A stretch of 33,143 bases of DNA from Chitinophagaceae bacterium UBA2789. Lineage in GTDB: Bacteria; Bacteroidota; Bacteroidia; Chitinophagales; Chitinophagaceae. Below the pieces are notes generated by a model. It saw nothing but the letters and a program-made list of their open reading frames with translations. It did no database searches and was not told where the DNA came from. Position 1 is the first letter of the stretch; the number at the start of each line of letters is the position of its first letter. The stretch spans positions 1,838-34,980 of the forward strand of contig DEHX01000093.1 in assembly GCA_002352145.1 (NCBI GenBank), in the 5' to 3' direction. A program made the position numbers and the translations under genes. Shown in pieces: positions 8,010 through 16,126 of the stretch.

Positions 8010-8846
8010 ATGAGTACTGTAACAATAAGTGCAGCAGATATAAATAAACTTCGCCAGGCTACTGGTGCAGGCATGATGGATTGCCGCAAAGCATTGACAG
8101 AAACAAACGGTGATTTTGAAGCAGCTATTGACTGGTTGCGTAAGCAGGGTCAGAAAGTAGCTGCTAAAAGAAGTGACCGTGAGGCAAAAGAGGGTGTGGT
8201 TATTGCTAAAACAACCGCTGATAATAAAACTGGTATTGTTGTTTGTGTTAGCTGCGAAACAGACTTTGTTTCAAAGAATGCTGACTTCGTTGCATTTGGT
8301 CAGTCTATTGCTGATGCAGCTATCGCCAATAATGTAGCCAATCTTGACCAGTTGATGGAAGTTAAGATCGGTGATCTTACAGTAAAGGCCCTGGTAGATG
8401 AAAAACTGGCAACTATCGGCGAAAAAATTGGTATCACCAAGTTTGAAAGAATTGATGCTCCTTTTGTGGCATCTTATATTCACGGCGCATATCGTATCGG
8501 TGTGCTGGTAGGGATGGATAAGGAAGCGGCCGAAGCCGGAAAAGATGTTGCGATGCAGATCGCTGCGTTAAACCCGGTAGCAGTGGATGCAGCTTCAGTA
8601 CCTGCAGAAGTTATTGCCCGTGAAAAAGACATCATTATGGAATTGATGAAACAAGATCCTAAGATGGCAGGTAAACCGGATGAAATGCTGGCTAAGATTG
8701 CTGAAGGTAAAATGGGTGCTTTCTTTAAAGAACAAACATTGACTGCACAGGCTTTTGTTAAGGATGGAAGTAAAACAGTTGAGCAGTACCTGAAAGACAG
8801 CGGTGATGTGAAAGTGACCTCATTCAAGAGGGTTGCATTAGGTTAA
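8010..8846 (+). CDS. tsf: Elongation factor Ts
   Basis: The guanine-nucleotide exchange factor for EF-Tu. The N-terminal UBA-like helices (INKLRQATGAGMMDCRKALT, ending at about residue 50) are followed by the core with CETDFVSKNADF, the motif that contacts EF-Tu, near residue 80. At 278 residues it is of normal length. It is the last gene of the ribosomal operon and ends in a strong terminator at 8866-8893. In many Bacteroidota pyrH and frr lie close by; here pyrH is 11 kb away and frr is not in the window. Confidence 0.98.
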   Translation: MSTVTISAADINKLRQATGAGMMDCRKALTETNGDFEAAIDWLRKQGQKVAAKRSDREAKEGVVIAKTTADNKTGIVVCVSCETDFVSKNADFVAFGQSIADAAIANNVANLDQLMEVKIGDLTVKALVDEKLATIGEKIGITKFERIDAPFVASYIHGAYRIGVLVGMDKEAAEAGKDVAMQIAALNPVAVDAASVPAEVIAREKDIIMELMKQDPKMAGKPDEMLAKIAEGKMGAFFKEQTLTAQAFVKDGSKTVEQYLKDSGDVKVTSFKRVALG

Positions 8847-8865
8847 TATTACAATAGTTAAATAC

Positions 8866-8893
8866 AAAAAGGGAGCCTGCAGCTCCCTTTTTT
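8866..8893. terminator. Bidirectional terminator between tsf and the cytochrome gene
   Basis: GGGAGC (8871-8876), loop CTGCA, GCTCCC (8882-8887), flanked by A5 on the left and T6 on the right, so it works for both converging genes. Confidence 0.9.
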
Positions 8894-8908
8894 CATGACT
8901 TTACCTTA

Positions 8909-9502
8909 TTATTTGCCACCTGCTGGTGGTATTGGTGCAGGCACCACGTTATTTACAGGTTTAATTGTCTTCAGGTAGGTGTAAACAGCCTCAATATCTT
9001 CGTCTGTCATTTTAGAGAAATTAGTCCATGGCATGGGTGGCAACAGGTCACGGCCAGTTTCCATCCCTTTAAGCTTTCCATGCCTGATGGCATATTTGAA
9101 GTTCTCTAGCGGCCAGTTACCTATGCCTGTGGCATCACTGGTAAGGTTAGCTGCAAAAGAAATACCCCATACACCGGCTGCCGATGTGAAATCTTCGTTG
9201 AATTGTACAATACCAGATTGCATTAACTCCTTGTTATAGGAAGGAGCAGGCCTTGTTCCCGGGAAACCGGATAACCTTCTCTCCATATCAATTTCTGGTC
9301 CCCTTGCTCCCATTGTTTTAGGCGAATGGCAGTCATCACACACACCGATAGTAACCAGGTACTCGCCTCTTTTTACAATTTCAGATGAATCATTTTTCTT
9401 TTCACTAACGGGAGGGTTGCCAGTTGAGGAATTTTTACAGGCTGTCGTAACTATTGCTATACCGGCAATATAAACTGACAGCAACAGAATCATTGTACGC
9501 AT
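8909..9502 (-). CDS. Mono-heme cytochrome c lipoprotein
   Basis: A 197-residue electron-carrier protein. The start is ATG 9502 (MRTMILLLSVYIAGIAIVTTAC): the hydrophobic signal ends in a lipobox-like TTAC with C22, so the protein is probably anchored by lipid outside the inner membrane. The upstream in-frame extension to 9643 runs through the promoter and terminator and is not used. The heme site is C55-D-D-C58-H59 and the likely axial Met is in LLPPMPWTNF, followed by TDEDIEAVYTYLKTIKPV, the usual C-terminal helix. It lies downstream of the response regulator but behind that gene's terminator, and has its own regulatory site (9572-9591). Its redox partner is not evident. Confidence 0.88.
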   Translation of the reverse strand: MRTMILLLSVYIAGIAIVTTACKNSSTGNPPVSEKKNDSSEIVKRGEYLVTIGVCDDCHSPKTMGARGPEIDMERRLSGFPGTRPAPSYNKELMQSGIVQFNEDFTSAAGVWGISFAANLTSDATGIGNWPLENFKYAIRHGKLKGMETGRDLLPPMPWTNFSKMTDEDIEAVYTYLKTIKPVNNVVPAPIPPAGGK

Positions 9503-9543
9503 AAAAATAAGGTTTAATGGTTGATGTTTTTTGATTATAAAGT

Positions 9544-9591
9544 AAAGATGCAATGGCAGATGCCTTATTTCAATCCCATAAATATGTGAAA
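9544..9591 (-). promoter_or_regulatory. Operator/promoter of the cytochrome gene (site G)
   Basis: On the minus strand TTCACATATTTATGGGATTG (9591-9572) carries the 16-bp repeat TCACAT-N4-ATGGGA. It is followed 24 nt later by TTTA, within CATCTTTA (9551-9544), a weak -7 element. The second arm has one departure (GGGA). Confidence 0.6.
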
Positions 9592-9609
9592 CAGGCTTTC
9601 CGGAAATAA

Positions 9610-9638
9610 AAAAGATGTGAAAGGGAGTCACATCTTTT
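9610..9638 (-). terminator. Terminator of the response-regulator gene
   Basis: A perfect 11-bp stem, AAAAGATGTGA (9610-9620) with TCACATCTTTT (9628-9638), loop of 7 nt, and a T-rich tail on the minus strand. The stem contains ATGTGA and TCACAT, the arms of the local operator in reversed order. Confidence 0.85.
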
Positions 9639-9662
9639 ATCAATTATTTTATTTGAGTGTGG

Positions 9663-10295
9663 TTAGACGATCTTGTCCTTGAATGCTTTAGCTACTGCTT
9701 CAGATTTAGAATTTACATGCAGTTTTTCATAAATCTTTTTGATGTGGCTTCTTACCGTATCGATGGCAATAAACATTTCTGATGCAATCATTTTGTAACT
9801 ATAACCATTTACCAGGTGCTGTAATACTTCTTTTTCCCTGTCGCTAAGGTTATAGTCTTCACCCGGAGGGGCCTGTACTTCCGAAAACATTTTTAAAACC
9901 TGTGTGGCAATCGATGAGGTCATGGGTGCGCCACCGCTGGCCGCTTCGGTAATATATTCCAGCAGTTTGGCCGGAGGTGTCTTTTTTAATACATAACCGT
10001 TGGCTCCATTTTTTAATGCTTCAAAAACATTCTTATTATCATCGAAAACGGTAAGCATCAGGACTTTTACATCGTGGTTATGCTGGCGAATGAGTTTTAA
10101 TCCTTCAATGCCGTTTACAACAGGCATATCTATGTCCATCAGAATAACATCTGGTTTAAAAGCCTCTACTTCCTGTACTACGTTGCTGCAATTTTTAAAT
10201 GATGCCAAAACCTGAAAACCCTCGCTGCCATCAATCAGCATCGTTAAACCTTCTCTAAGCTGCGGGTTGTCTTCATACAGCATTATCTTGATCAT
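9663..10295 (-). CDS. LuxR/NarL-type response regulator
   Basis: A 210-residue transcription regulator. The receiver domain (1-120) has the acidic pair E8-D9, phospho-acceptor D54 (VILMDIDMP), T82 and K104 (GYVLKKT). The C-terminal helix-turn-helix (about 145-205) is of the GerE/LuxR type: LSDREKEVLQHLVNGYSYKMIASEMFIAIDTVRSHIKKIYEKLHV. Its cognate kinase is almost certainly the HisKA_3 protein encoded just upstream (11509-14550); this pairing of HisKA_3 kinases with NarL-type regulators is typical. It has its own promoter with a perfect copy of the local 16-bp palindrome, which suggests autoregulation, and a strong terminator behind it. Confidence 0.95.
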   Translation of the reverse strand: MIKIMLYEDNPQLREGLTMLIDGSEGFQVLASFKNCSNVVQEVEAFKPDVILMDIDMPVVNGIEGLKLIRQHNHDVKVLMLTVFDDNKNVFEALKNGANGYVLKKTPPAKLLEYITEAASGGAPMTSSIATQVLKMFSEVQAPPGEDYNLSDREKEVLQHLVNGYSYKMIASEMFIAIDTVRSHIKKIYEKLHVNSKSEAVAKAFKDKIV

Positions 10296-10332
10296 AGTAT
10301 AAAGTTGAAAGGATGAATTATAGCCATTTATA

Positions 10333-10380
10333 CAAATTTACCAACCTTGCTACTGGTATCCTATCACATATTAATGTGAA
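10333..10380 (-). promoter_or_regulatory. Operator/promoter of the response regulator (site F)
   Basis: On the minus strand the perfect palindrome TCACATTAATATGTGA (10379-10364), in TTCACATTAATATGTGATAG, is followed 24 nt after the 20-mer by the TTTG of TAAATTTG (10340-10333), a perfect -7 element. The transcript would start about 30 nt before the ATG. Confidence 0.75.
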
Positions 10381-10392
10381 ATAGCCGGCTTA

Positions 10393-11499
10393 TCAGAACC
10401 CCCGGCTTCCTGTAAGGGTAAAATAGATACCTGGTAGAAATTTGCGCACAAACCTGCCTATCCAGATACAAAGTACGACAATCAGTCCTGGTATCACAAT
10501 ATAGCAGAATAGCCTGTAATATGGCAAAAAGCTCAGTTCCGTTAAGGCCATGGTCATAGCGTATGGTAAAAGAGGTACATGGGCTCCATAGAGAAAAAAG
10601 GAGAAGCCGCTGGCTTTGTAGAACCATTTCTTCCTTAGTGCCCACCGAACTACTTTATCCAGTCCAAACCACATTGCCAGAATTCCTGTGATAACAGATA
10701 ATTGATAAAAAATTACCAGGGTAAGGCTGGTTGAAAACTGATTAGGCTCAAGTTCGAAAGCCATAAATGTTTTAATTACCGTCAGCCCTATGAAAAGAAT
10801 AAAGGCCAGGCCGGCACTGAACCATTCCGGTTGTTTATCAATAGATATTTTCTTTTTTTGAAGCCAAATTCCCAATGAGAAAAAGAAAATGCCCCTGCCA
10901 TCAACATAAATAAATTGGAAGAGCGAAAAGAAAAGCAAAAAAGTCAGCGGTAACCAGATAAAAGGAATTTTTACCACCAGCCACCTGATAACTGGATAAA
11001 TTAGATTATAAATGAAAAGAGAAACAATAAACCATAACTGATAGGACACAGGATGTAGTAACCATCTTCTAAGTATCCCTTCCCAGCCAATTTCAGTATA
11101 AGGTCTGTTATCCCCAAGCTGGTCTATGCCTGCCGTATGTACCAAGTCAGCAGTATAGGTAAATTGCTGCAATAGAAAAGTAAGAGCAAGGCCTGCTGCA
11201 CTCCAGAGAAAAAAAGGAATGATTAACGTTTTGAATCTTTTTTGTATTTGCTGCAGGTAGGGCCGGTGATCATAGGTAGCATACAAATAACCCGAGATAA
11301 TAAAAAGCATTGGTATCCTGAACCTGAGCAGACCGTTTGCTATAAAGTATTCAAAAAAAGAGGTAACAGTCAATGGCTCTTCTACCGTGCTATAAGGTGC
11401 CAGATAAGTATTATTCAGGTTATAGCCATGTACATAAGCCAGCAGTGCTATGCAGATAAATGTGAAGAACCGGAATTTCTGGCTTAAGGTTTTATTCAT
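10393..11499 (-). CDS. Membrane acyltransferase (acyltransferase 3 family)
   Basis: A 368-residue integral membrane protein with about ten hydrophobic helices, of the acyltransferase-3 (OafA/NodX-like) type. These enzymes move acetyl or other acyl groups to sugars of surface glycans. Family-like features are the early FRIPMLFIISGYLYA, which corresponds to the region with the conserved Arg and Phe-Ser-Gly, and the late FSFFLYGAHVPLLPY with a His. The N-terminal helix has HGYN where the family's catalytic His usually lies. It starts 9 nt after the kinase stop, so it is co-transcribed with the kinase. The acceptor is unknown. Confidence 0.85.
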   Translation of the reverse strand: MNKTLSQKFRFFTFICIALLAYVHGYNLNNTYLAPYSTVEEPLTVTSFFEYFIANGLLRFRIPMLFIISGYLYATYDHRPYLQQIQKRFKTLIIPFFLWSAAGLALTFLLQQFTYTADLVHTAGIDQLGDNRPYTEIGWEGILRRWLLHPVSYQLWFIVSLFIYNLIYPVIRWLVVKIPFIWLPLTFLLFFSLFQFIYVDGRGIFFFSLGIWLQKKKISIDKQPEWFSAGLAFILFIGLTVIKTFMAFELEPNQFSTSLTLVIFYQLSVITGILAMWFGLDKVVRWALRKKWFYKASGFSFFLYGAHVPLLPYAMTMALTELSFLPYYRLFCYIVIPGLIVVLCIWIGRFVRKFLPGIYFTLTGSRGF

Positions 11500-11508
11500 G
11501 GTTATTAT

Positions 11509-14500
11509 TTAGTTGAATGGGACAGCAAGTTTTACAATAGTACCATTTCCTTTTTTTGATATAATCTGCAATCTGCCCTGCATCGCATCCGCCCTTTTCT
11601 GCATATTGCTAAGCCCATTTCCGCTGTCTGCAAGGGCCACATCAAAACCTTCACCATCATCAATAACTTCAAGAGTGAGCTGCCCGGTTAAAATAAACAG
11701 GTTGATCTTAACTTTTTCAGCTTTTGAATACTTGGCTGCATTGTTAACAGCTTCTTTAAATACGAGGAAGAAGTCTCTGCGGGCCTCCATATCCAGCTTT
11801 ACATCATTTACCTCTTCTTCTATGTTAAAAGACACTTCAATGTCTTTTGCCTCGAGAATGTTAGTGGCATACTCCCTCATTCTTGCAATGATTTTCTGCA
11901 TACTGTCATTCATCGGCTTTATACTCCAGACAATATCATCCATTGCTTCCATCATACGCTGGCTGTTCTCGCTGATCTTACTGATATATTCGCTTGTTTT
12001 TACGTTATCAGAATTCAGTTTACTCTTTGCCATTGTACTGAGTATGTTGATAGTGCTAAGGGTAGATCCCATATCATCATGCAGATCCCTGGCTACACGG
12101 TTCCTGATCTTTTCAACGGCCAGTAACTTATTAACCCGCAGCCTGTGTAAGGCATAGATAAATAGCAGGATAATCAGCAGAAGGGTGCTTATAAACCAAT
12201 AGGTTTTCCAGAAAGGAGGTTTGATATAGATTTCAAATGAGGTAATCTCTTTTGAACGTATGCCATCAATATTTTCACAGTAAACACTAAAAGTATAATG
12301 GCCGGGAGGCAGCAGCGGATAATTTACATAATTCTGCCTGTCAGCTTTTATCCATTCTTTATCTACTCCTTCCATTTTATAATAGTAGGTCAGTTTCTCT
12401 TTTTGTGAATAGCTGAGTGAAGAAAAGTAAATACTGAAAGAATTTTCATCTGAGTTAAACTCCAGTTTAGGTCGTTTAAGCAGTGAATCCAGTGGAAGAT
12501 AATCATTGAATAATTTAAAATCAGTAATGACTACATTGGCAGGAGGTTTTTTATTTTCAAAAAGGGAAGGCATAAAATACATCAGCCCGTTAGATCCGGC
12601 AAAGAGTATAAAATCTTCCTTGCTGATAAAATCAGCGGCAGTAGTGAAGTTAGCCAGCGTAATGCCATCTTTTCTGCCATAGGGTGTAAAGCGGTTTGTC
12701 CGGGGATTATATTTACTCAATCCATTCTTTGTGATGATCCATAGGTTGCCATTTCTGTCTGTCCGTATACGCCTTATTGAATTGCCCGGCAACCCGTCAT
12801 CAAATGTGCGCCAGGTTACTTTCCCGGTTCTTGTATTGATAAGGTTCAGGGCTCCTGCACCGTAAGCAATAGTTGTATCATTGATCTGATCAATATCGTC
12901 TCCGGAATTTATAAATAAGGGATTTTCTTTACTGTTGCTGGTATAACGCCTTAAGATAGTTTTACCATCGGTACTCAGACAATAAAGCCCCTGGTTAAAA
13001 GTCGCCAGCCACAACAATCCATTGTTGTCAATTAATATTTTTGGGATAATAGTACCGAACTGCTGAACTACAGTGAATTTTTTCCCATCATAGTTAATGA
13101 TATGTCCTCGTTGAGTGGAAAACCAGATATTCCCGTTCTTATCCCCGGTAATAAATCGAATTGTGGCGCCATCGGCCTCTTTTAATTCAGCAAATGATGA
13201 TTTTTGCGTTAATGTGTCGTAAATAATGTATTTACCGGCCTGGCAGCCAATCCAAATTTTTCCATCTGTATGCTGGTATAAAGCCCATGTTTGATAATAT
13301 TGGGCAAAGCTGACCTGGTCCATTTTCGGCATCAGCTTATATACATCAGCTGAATATTTCGCAAAGGTTTTATCTAATGTAATAATTCCTTTGCCCCAGG
13401 TGCTTAGCCAATATTGACCGGACTTTAATTGCAGCAGATCCGTTATTTCTATCCCTCCGTTTCTTTCATCAAAAAGAATATTCACCACACCATAAGTGCC
13501 GCTTTCAGGGGTGGCGAAAAAGAGCCCATTATCTGTCGATATCCAGATACTTCCATCCCTGTCCTCCATAATATAGTGGGCAGACTGATAAGGAATTCCG
13601 GTTTCACTGGTTACCCCAGGTTTGTAAAAAAAGAAGCGGTTTACATCGCTGTCATAATTAAATAAACCGTTTGCTCCATATACCCATAATACTTTTTCCT
13701 TTGTCTCAAAAAAACTGGTAAGCTCTGAATATTCCCTGTTATCGTTTAGTCCTGCTGTATCTTTTAGGAGGGTCCCTTTTTCATCAAAACACCATTTATG
13801 CTGCCCACTGGTCCAGTTAAATATCCAATGCCTTCTTCTGCTATCGATAAAAATTTCAGTTGTGCCGGGTATGATATTTTTATTGTCCAGCAAGGGGATC
13901 TTTAGTGGATTATTGCTGCTGGTGTATATTTTTTTTGAGGGAATGTCATAAATGGCTATTCCACTGTCAGGACATGGAAACCAAATCTGTTTTTTTAATG
14001 TGTCCTCAAATACATTGATAGAGGAAACCCAGCCTGCCGGCAGCGGGAAGGGATTTTCGTCTGAAAAAGAATGCTTGTTTTTATTGTAGCGAAGTATTCC
14101 GAATTTCCAGATAACCAGGTAAAGATTTTGCTGGCTATCCTTCCAAAGCTTCATGCCGCTCCTGGCGGGTATGGGTTTGGAAGTTTTTATGGGTACTGTA
14201 TGGTAGCGGAAGGAAATCGGATCAAATAAACCTACTTCAAGCCTGGAGCCAAAAAACAACCACAGCATTCCATTGTCATCCGGAATTATTTGAACAAGGT
14301 CTGAAATGGGTAATAAGGTGCTGCCCGGGTCACTATTTCCAAAACTTACAAACTTGCTGCCATCAAAGCGTTGTAAGCCATTGGCAGTTCCTACCCATAT
14401 GTAACCCTTTTTGTCCTGGTAAGTACAATATACTGCGTTGGAAGAAAGACCTAGTGCATCGTCTGTACTGATACGATTAAATGTATAACCTTGCTGGGTA

Positions 14501-14550
14501 TGAGCATAAAGCCCATTAAGCAATACAGCTAAAAGCATCAGTCTTCTCAT
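11509..14550 (-). CDS. Propeller sensor histidine kinase (reg_prop - Y_Y_Y - HisKA_3 - HATPase)
   Basis: A 1013-residue membrane sensor kinase. The start is ATG 14550, giving the signal peptide MRRLMLLAVLLNGLYAHTQQ; the frame reaches back to 14580. A large periplasmic beta-propeller follows, with repeats such as GYIWVGTANGLQRFDG, SIWISTDNGLFF, KIWIGCQAG, LLWLATFNQGLY and NLWIITKNGLSKYNP. Then come a Y_Y_Y domain (YYYKMEGVDKEWIKADRQNY...), one membrane helix (STLLLIILLFIYALHRL), a HisKA_3 domain with the phospho-acceptor H824 in RDLHDDMGST, and an HATPase domain (KEAVNNAAKYS, DDGEGF, GNGLSNMQKRA). Propeller kinases of Bacteroidota often sense glycans or envelope signals, but the ligand here cannot be read. 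It has no receiver or AraC domain, so it needs a separate regulator, encoded at 9663-10295. Confidence 0.95.
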   Translation of the reverse strand: MRRLMLLAVLLNGLYAHTQQGYTFNRISTDDALGLSSNAVYCTYQDKKGYIWVGTANGLQRFDGSKFVSFGNSDPGSTLLPISDLVQIIPDDNGMLWLFFGSRLEVGLFDPISFRYHTVPIKTSKPIPARSGMKLWKDSQQNLYLVIWKFGILRYNKNKHSFSDENPFPLPAGWVSSINVFEDTLKKQIWFPCPDSGIAIYDIPSKKIYTSSNNPLKIPLLDNKNIIPGTTEIFIDSRRRHWIFNWTSGQHKWCFDEKGTLLKDTAGLNDNREYSELTSFFETKEKVLWVYGANGLFNYDSDVNRFFFYKPGVTSETGIPYQSAHYIMEDRDGSIWISTDNGLFFATPESGTYGVVNILFDERNGGIEITDLLQLKSGQYWLSTWGKGIITLDKTFAKYSADVYKLMPKMDQVSFAQYYQTWALYQHTDGKIWIGCQAGKYIIYDTLTQKSSFAELKEADGATIRFITGDKNGNIWFSTQRGHIINYDGKKFTVVQQFGTIIPKILIDNNGLLWLATFNQGLYCLSTDGKTILRRYTSNSKENPLFINSGDDIDQINDTTIAYGAGALNLINTRTGKVTWRTFDDGLPGNSIRRIRTDRNGNLWIITKNGLSKYNPRTNRFTPYGRKDGITLANFTTAADFISKEDFILFAGSNGLMYFMPSLFENKKPPANVVITDFKLFNDYLPLDSLLKRPKLEFNSDENSFSIYFSSLSYSQKEKLTYYYKMEGVDKEWIKADRQNYVNYPLLPPGHYTFSVYCENIDGIRSKEITSFEIYIKPPFWKTYWFISTLLLIILLFIYALHRLRVNKLLAVEKIRNRVARDLHDDMGSTLSTINILSTMAKSKLNSDNVKTSEYISKISENSQRMMEAMDDIVWSIKPMNDSMQKIIARMREYATNILEAKDIEVSFNIEEEVNDVKLDMEARRDFFLVFKEAVNNAAKYSKAEKVKINLFILTGQLTLEVIDDGEGFDVALADSGNGLSNMQKRADAMQGRLQIISKKGNGTIVKLAVPFN

Positions 14551-14601
14551 ATATACAAATCTAACAAGTGGAACCGGCATATGAAAGATCGCTTTTTAAA
14601 A

Positions 14602-14617
14602 CCACATATTTATGTGG
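14602..14617 (-). promoter_or_regulatory. Perfect palindrome upstream of the kinase gene (site C)
   Basis: CCACATATTTATGTGG is a perfect 16-bp palindrome of the local operator type, about 50 nt before the kinase ATG. Unlike the other sites, no TTTG lies 23-24 nt downstream. The nearest -7-like sequence on the minus strand, GATCTTTC (14592-14585), lies about one helical turn closer. That could make this a repressing site, but it is unproven. Confidence 0.55.
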
Positions 14618-14640
14618 GATTTGATTCCCGGCCTTCGATC

Positions 14641-15429
14641 CTATATTGATTCCCTAAGAAGTATAGCTGCACAGATATTGGAAAGCAGGAATTTTTCACC
14701 CGGATCAGTACTGTTTAAGTAAACAGATCCCTTATCAATAGCTGATACTGCAGCAACTGGTTTTCCTTCTTTATTTCTTAGCTCGAACCCAACAGAACCA
14801 ACAGGCATTGTATACACCTTTTGATTCTTACCTGTCATTTTAAATATTGGGTGAATAGTGTAATAATTGTCGCGGCTTTGTGCCACTACTCCAGTATAAG
14901 ATTTGCTGTTTCTTTGAGCAGCTTCATTATCAAGTAACATTTCCCATGACCTGGACTGGTTATTGATGAATATTTTTATCCAGAATGTGTTTTCTGAAAT
15001 GTCGCCCTTACCAGATATATCCAGCAAAATATTAATCAGGCTATTGGGGTTGTTTCCAATCATAAAATCCTTTTCTCTTGTCCGGGATAGGCAAAAAACA
15101 CTGCTTTCATTGCCTTTATCATCAGTCATCTCAAACCGGATAGTTTGTTTGCGCTGTGAATACTCAGTGCCGATTACTCTTTCGTAATCATCATAGCCGG
15201 GTCTTCCGCTAGCCCAACCGGCAAAGTAACTGCTTCCTTTGGTCCATGATCTTTTTACAGAAACTGTGCGGTAACTGCCAAAGCTCAGTTTCTGGTTAAT
15301 CATGATACCCTGTCTTCCTTTCACAGCAAATTCTTCTGCTTTGCCCCATTCATTATTATCCAGTGCAATTTTCGCAGACCCACAGGCCGTGAAAATTACA
15401 GACAGAACTAAGTAGTAATATTTCTTCAT
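14641..15429 (-). CDS. Predicted lipoprotein, unknown family
   Basis: A 262-residue protein I do not recognise. The start is ATG 15429 (MKKYYYLVLSVIFTACGSAK): a signal with lipobox FTAC and lipidated C16, so it should be anchored in the inner or outer membrane. The mature part has Gly/Lys/Ser-rich strands (GSYRTVSVKRSWTKG) and no visible catalytic motif. Strand patterns such as YTMPVGSVGFELRNKEGKPV suggest a beta-rich fold. A perfect -7 element TATTTTTG (15447-15440) lies so close that the leader would be only about 5 nt. The gene ends 90 nt upstream of the kinase gene and has its own operator (site D), so it is probably controlled together with the two-component genes. Confidence 0.75.
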   Translation of the reverse strand: MKKYYYLVLSVIFTACGSAKIALDNNEWGKAEEFAVKGRQGIMINQKLSFGSYRTVSVKRSWTKGSSYFAGWASGRPGYDDYERVIGTEYSQRKQTIRFEMTDDKGNESSVFCLSRTREKDFMIGNNPNSLINILLDISGKGDISENTFWIKIFINNQSRSWEMLLDNEAAQRNSKSYTGVVAQSRDNYYTIHPIFKMTGKNQKVYTMPVGSVGFELRNKEGKPVAAVSAIDKGSVYLNSTDPGEKFLLSNICAAILLRESI

Positions 15430-15439
15430 ATTTTTTTTA

Positions 15440-15486
15440 CAAAAATATTCTCTCAAAAGATTACCTGAATCGCATGAATGTGTGAA
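15440..15486 (-). promoter_or_regulatory. Operator/promoter of the lipoprotein gene (site D)
   Basis: On the minus strand TTCACACATTCATGCGATTC (15486-15467), then 23 nt, then TTTG as part of the perfect -7 element TATTTTTG (15447-15440). The repeat TCACAC-N4-ATGCGA has two departures from the best copies. Confidence 0.65.
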
Positions 15487-15504
15487 ACTGTAATGCGGCT
15501 ATTA

Positions 15505-15520
15505 TAACATGATTATGTGA
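15505..15520. promoter_or_regulatory. Second operator-like repeat in the divergent region (site D')
   Basis: TAACATGATTATGTGA has one perfect arm (ATGTGA) and one weaker arm. It lies between the divergent lipoprotein and GIN-domain genes. It has no -7 element at the standard distance in either direction, so it may assist site D or act on the plus-strand gene from further away. Confidence 0.4.
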
Positions 15521-15585
15521 GAATACCGCTATTAATAAGGAAATATATACATGCTTGTGTTATTTTTTCCGGCATATTTAAAAAT

Positions 15586-15593
15586 GATCTTTG
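15586..15593 (+). promoter_or_regulatory. -7 element of the GIN-domain/protease operon
   Basis: GATCTTTG, identical to the -7 element in front of the 61-residue gene at 17248, lies about 29 nt before the ATG. No clear -33 element is seen. Confidence 0.5.
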
Positions 15594-15621
15594 ACTTATA
15601 ATTGATTAATAACCTTATAAA

Positions 15622-16104
15622 ATGAAAATTATGAAACTGAATTTTTGGACCATAAGTATAGTCACCATATTTATTATGATAACAGGGATTACATACGGAA
15701 AAGATTTGCCGCCTGTCATGCGCATTAAACTGGAGCAACATTTTACTTACCTGGAAGTAAGTGATCATATTTCTGTTGTATTAACCAACGAAACCGGAAA
15801 GGATATTTCAGTAGACGGAGACAGGTCAAAGTTTGGTAAAGTAAAGGCCCTTGTTAAGAAAGGTAAACTATCAATATGGCTGCAAGGAAGTAACATGGGC
15901 GATAAATTAACGGTATATGTGCCTGCCCGTTTATTGAAGCAGTTTGTTATTAATGGAGACTCTAAGGTTGTTACCGAAGAGGTGCTGGATAACAGGAAAC
16001 TTGATGTGGTGGTAAATGGTGCCTGCCAGCTTTCCTTACGGTCAAAAGGAAAAATAAATGTTACAGGAACGAATGAGTTTGAATTCCAGCATTCATATGA
16101 ATGA
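15622..16104 (+). CDS. Exported GIN-domain-like (DUF2807) protein
   Basis: A 160-residue exported protein. A signal peptide (KLNFWTISIVTIFIMITGITYG) is followed by a beta-solenoid-like pattern of short strands: TYLEVSDHISVVLTNETGKD, KLSIWLQG, LTVYVPARLLKQFVINGDSK, VVNGACQLSLRSKGKINVTG. It resembles the first half of the larger GIN-domain lipoprotein at 18379. The start could be ATG 15622 or 15631. The secreted protease gene begins 22 nt after its stop, so the two are probably co-transcribed. The biochemical role is unknown; the domain is common in surface proteins of Bacteroidota. Confidence 0.7.
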   Translation: MKIMKLNFWTISIVTIFIMITGITYGKDLPPVMRIKLEQHFTYLEVSDHISVVLTNETGKDISVDGDRSKFGKVKALVKKGKLSIWLQGSNMGDKLTVYVPARLLKQFVINGDSKVVTEEVLDNRKLDVVVNGACQLSLRSKGKINVTGTNEFEFQHSYE

Positions 16105-16126
16105 GTCAATAATCAATTTGCAGAAT

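Noticed and set aside
9503..9643. N-terminal extension of the cytochrome to 9643
   Set aside because: It would run through the response-regulator terminator and operator G, and it would bury the lipoprotein signal. The ATG at 9502 gives a normal signal.
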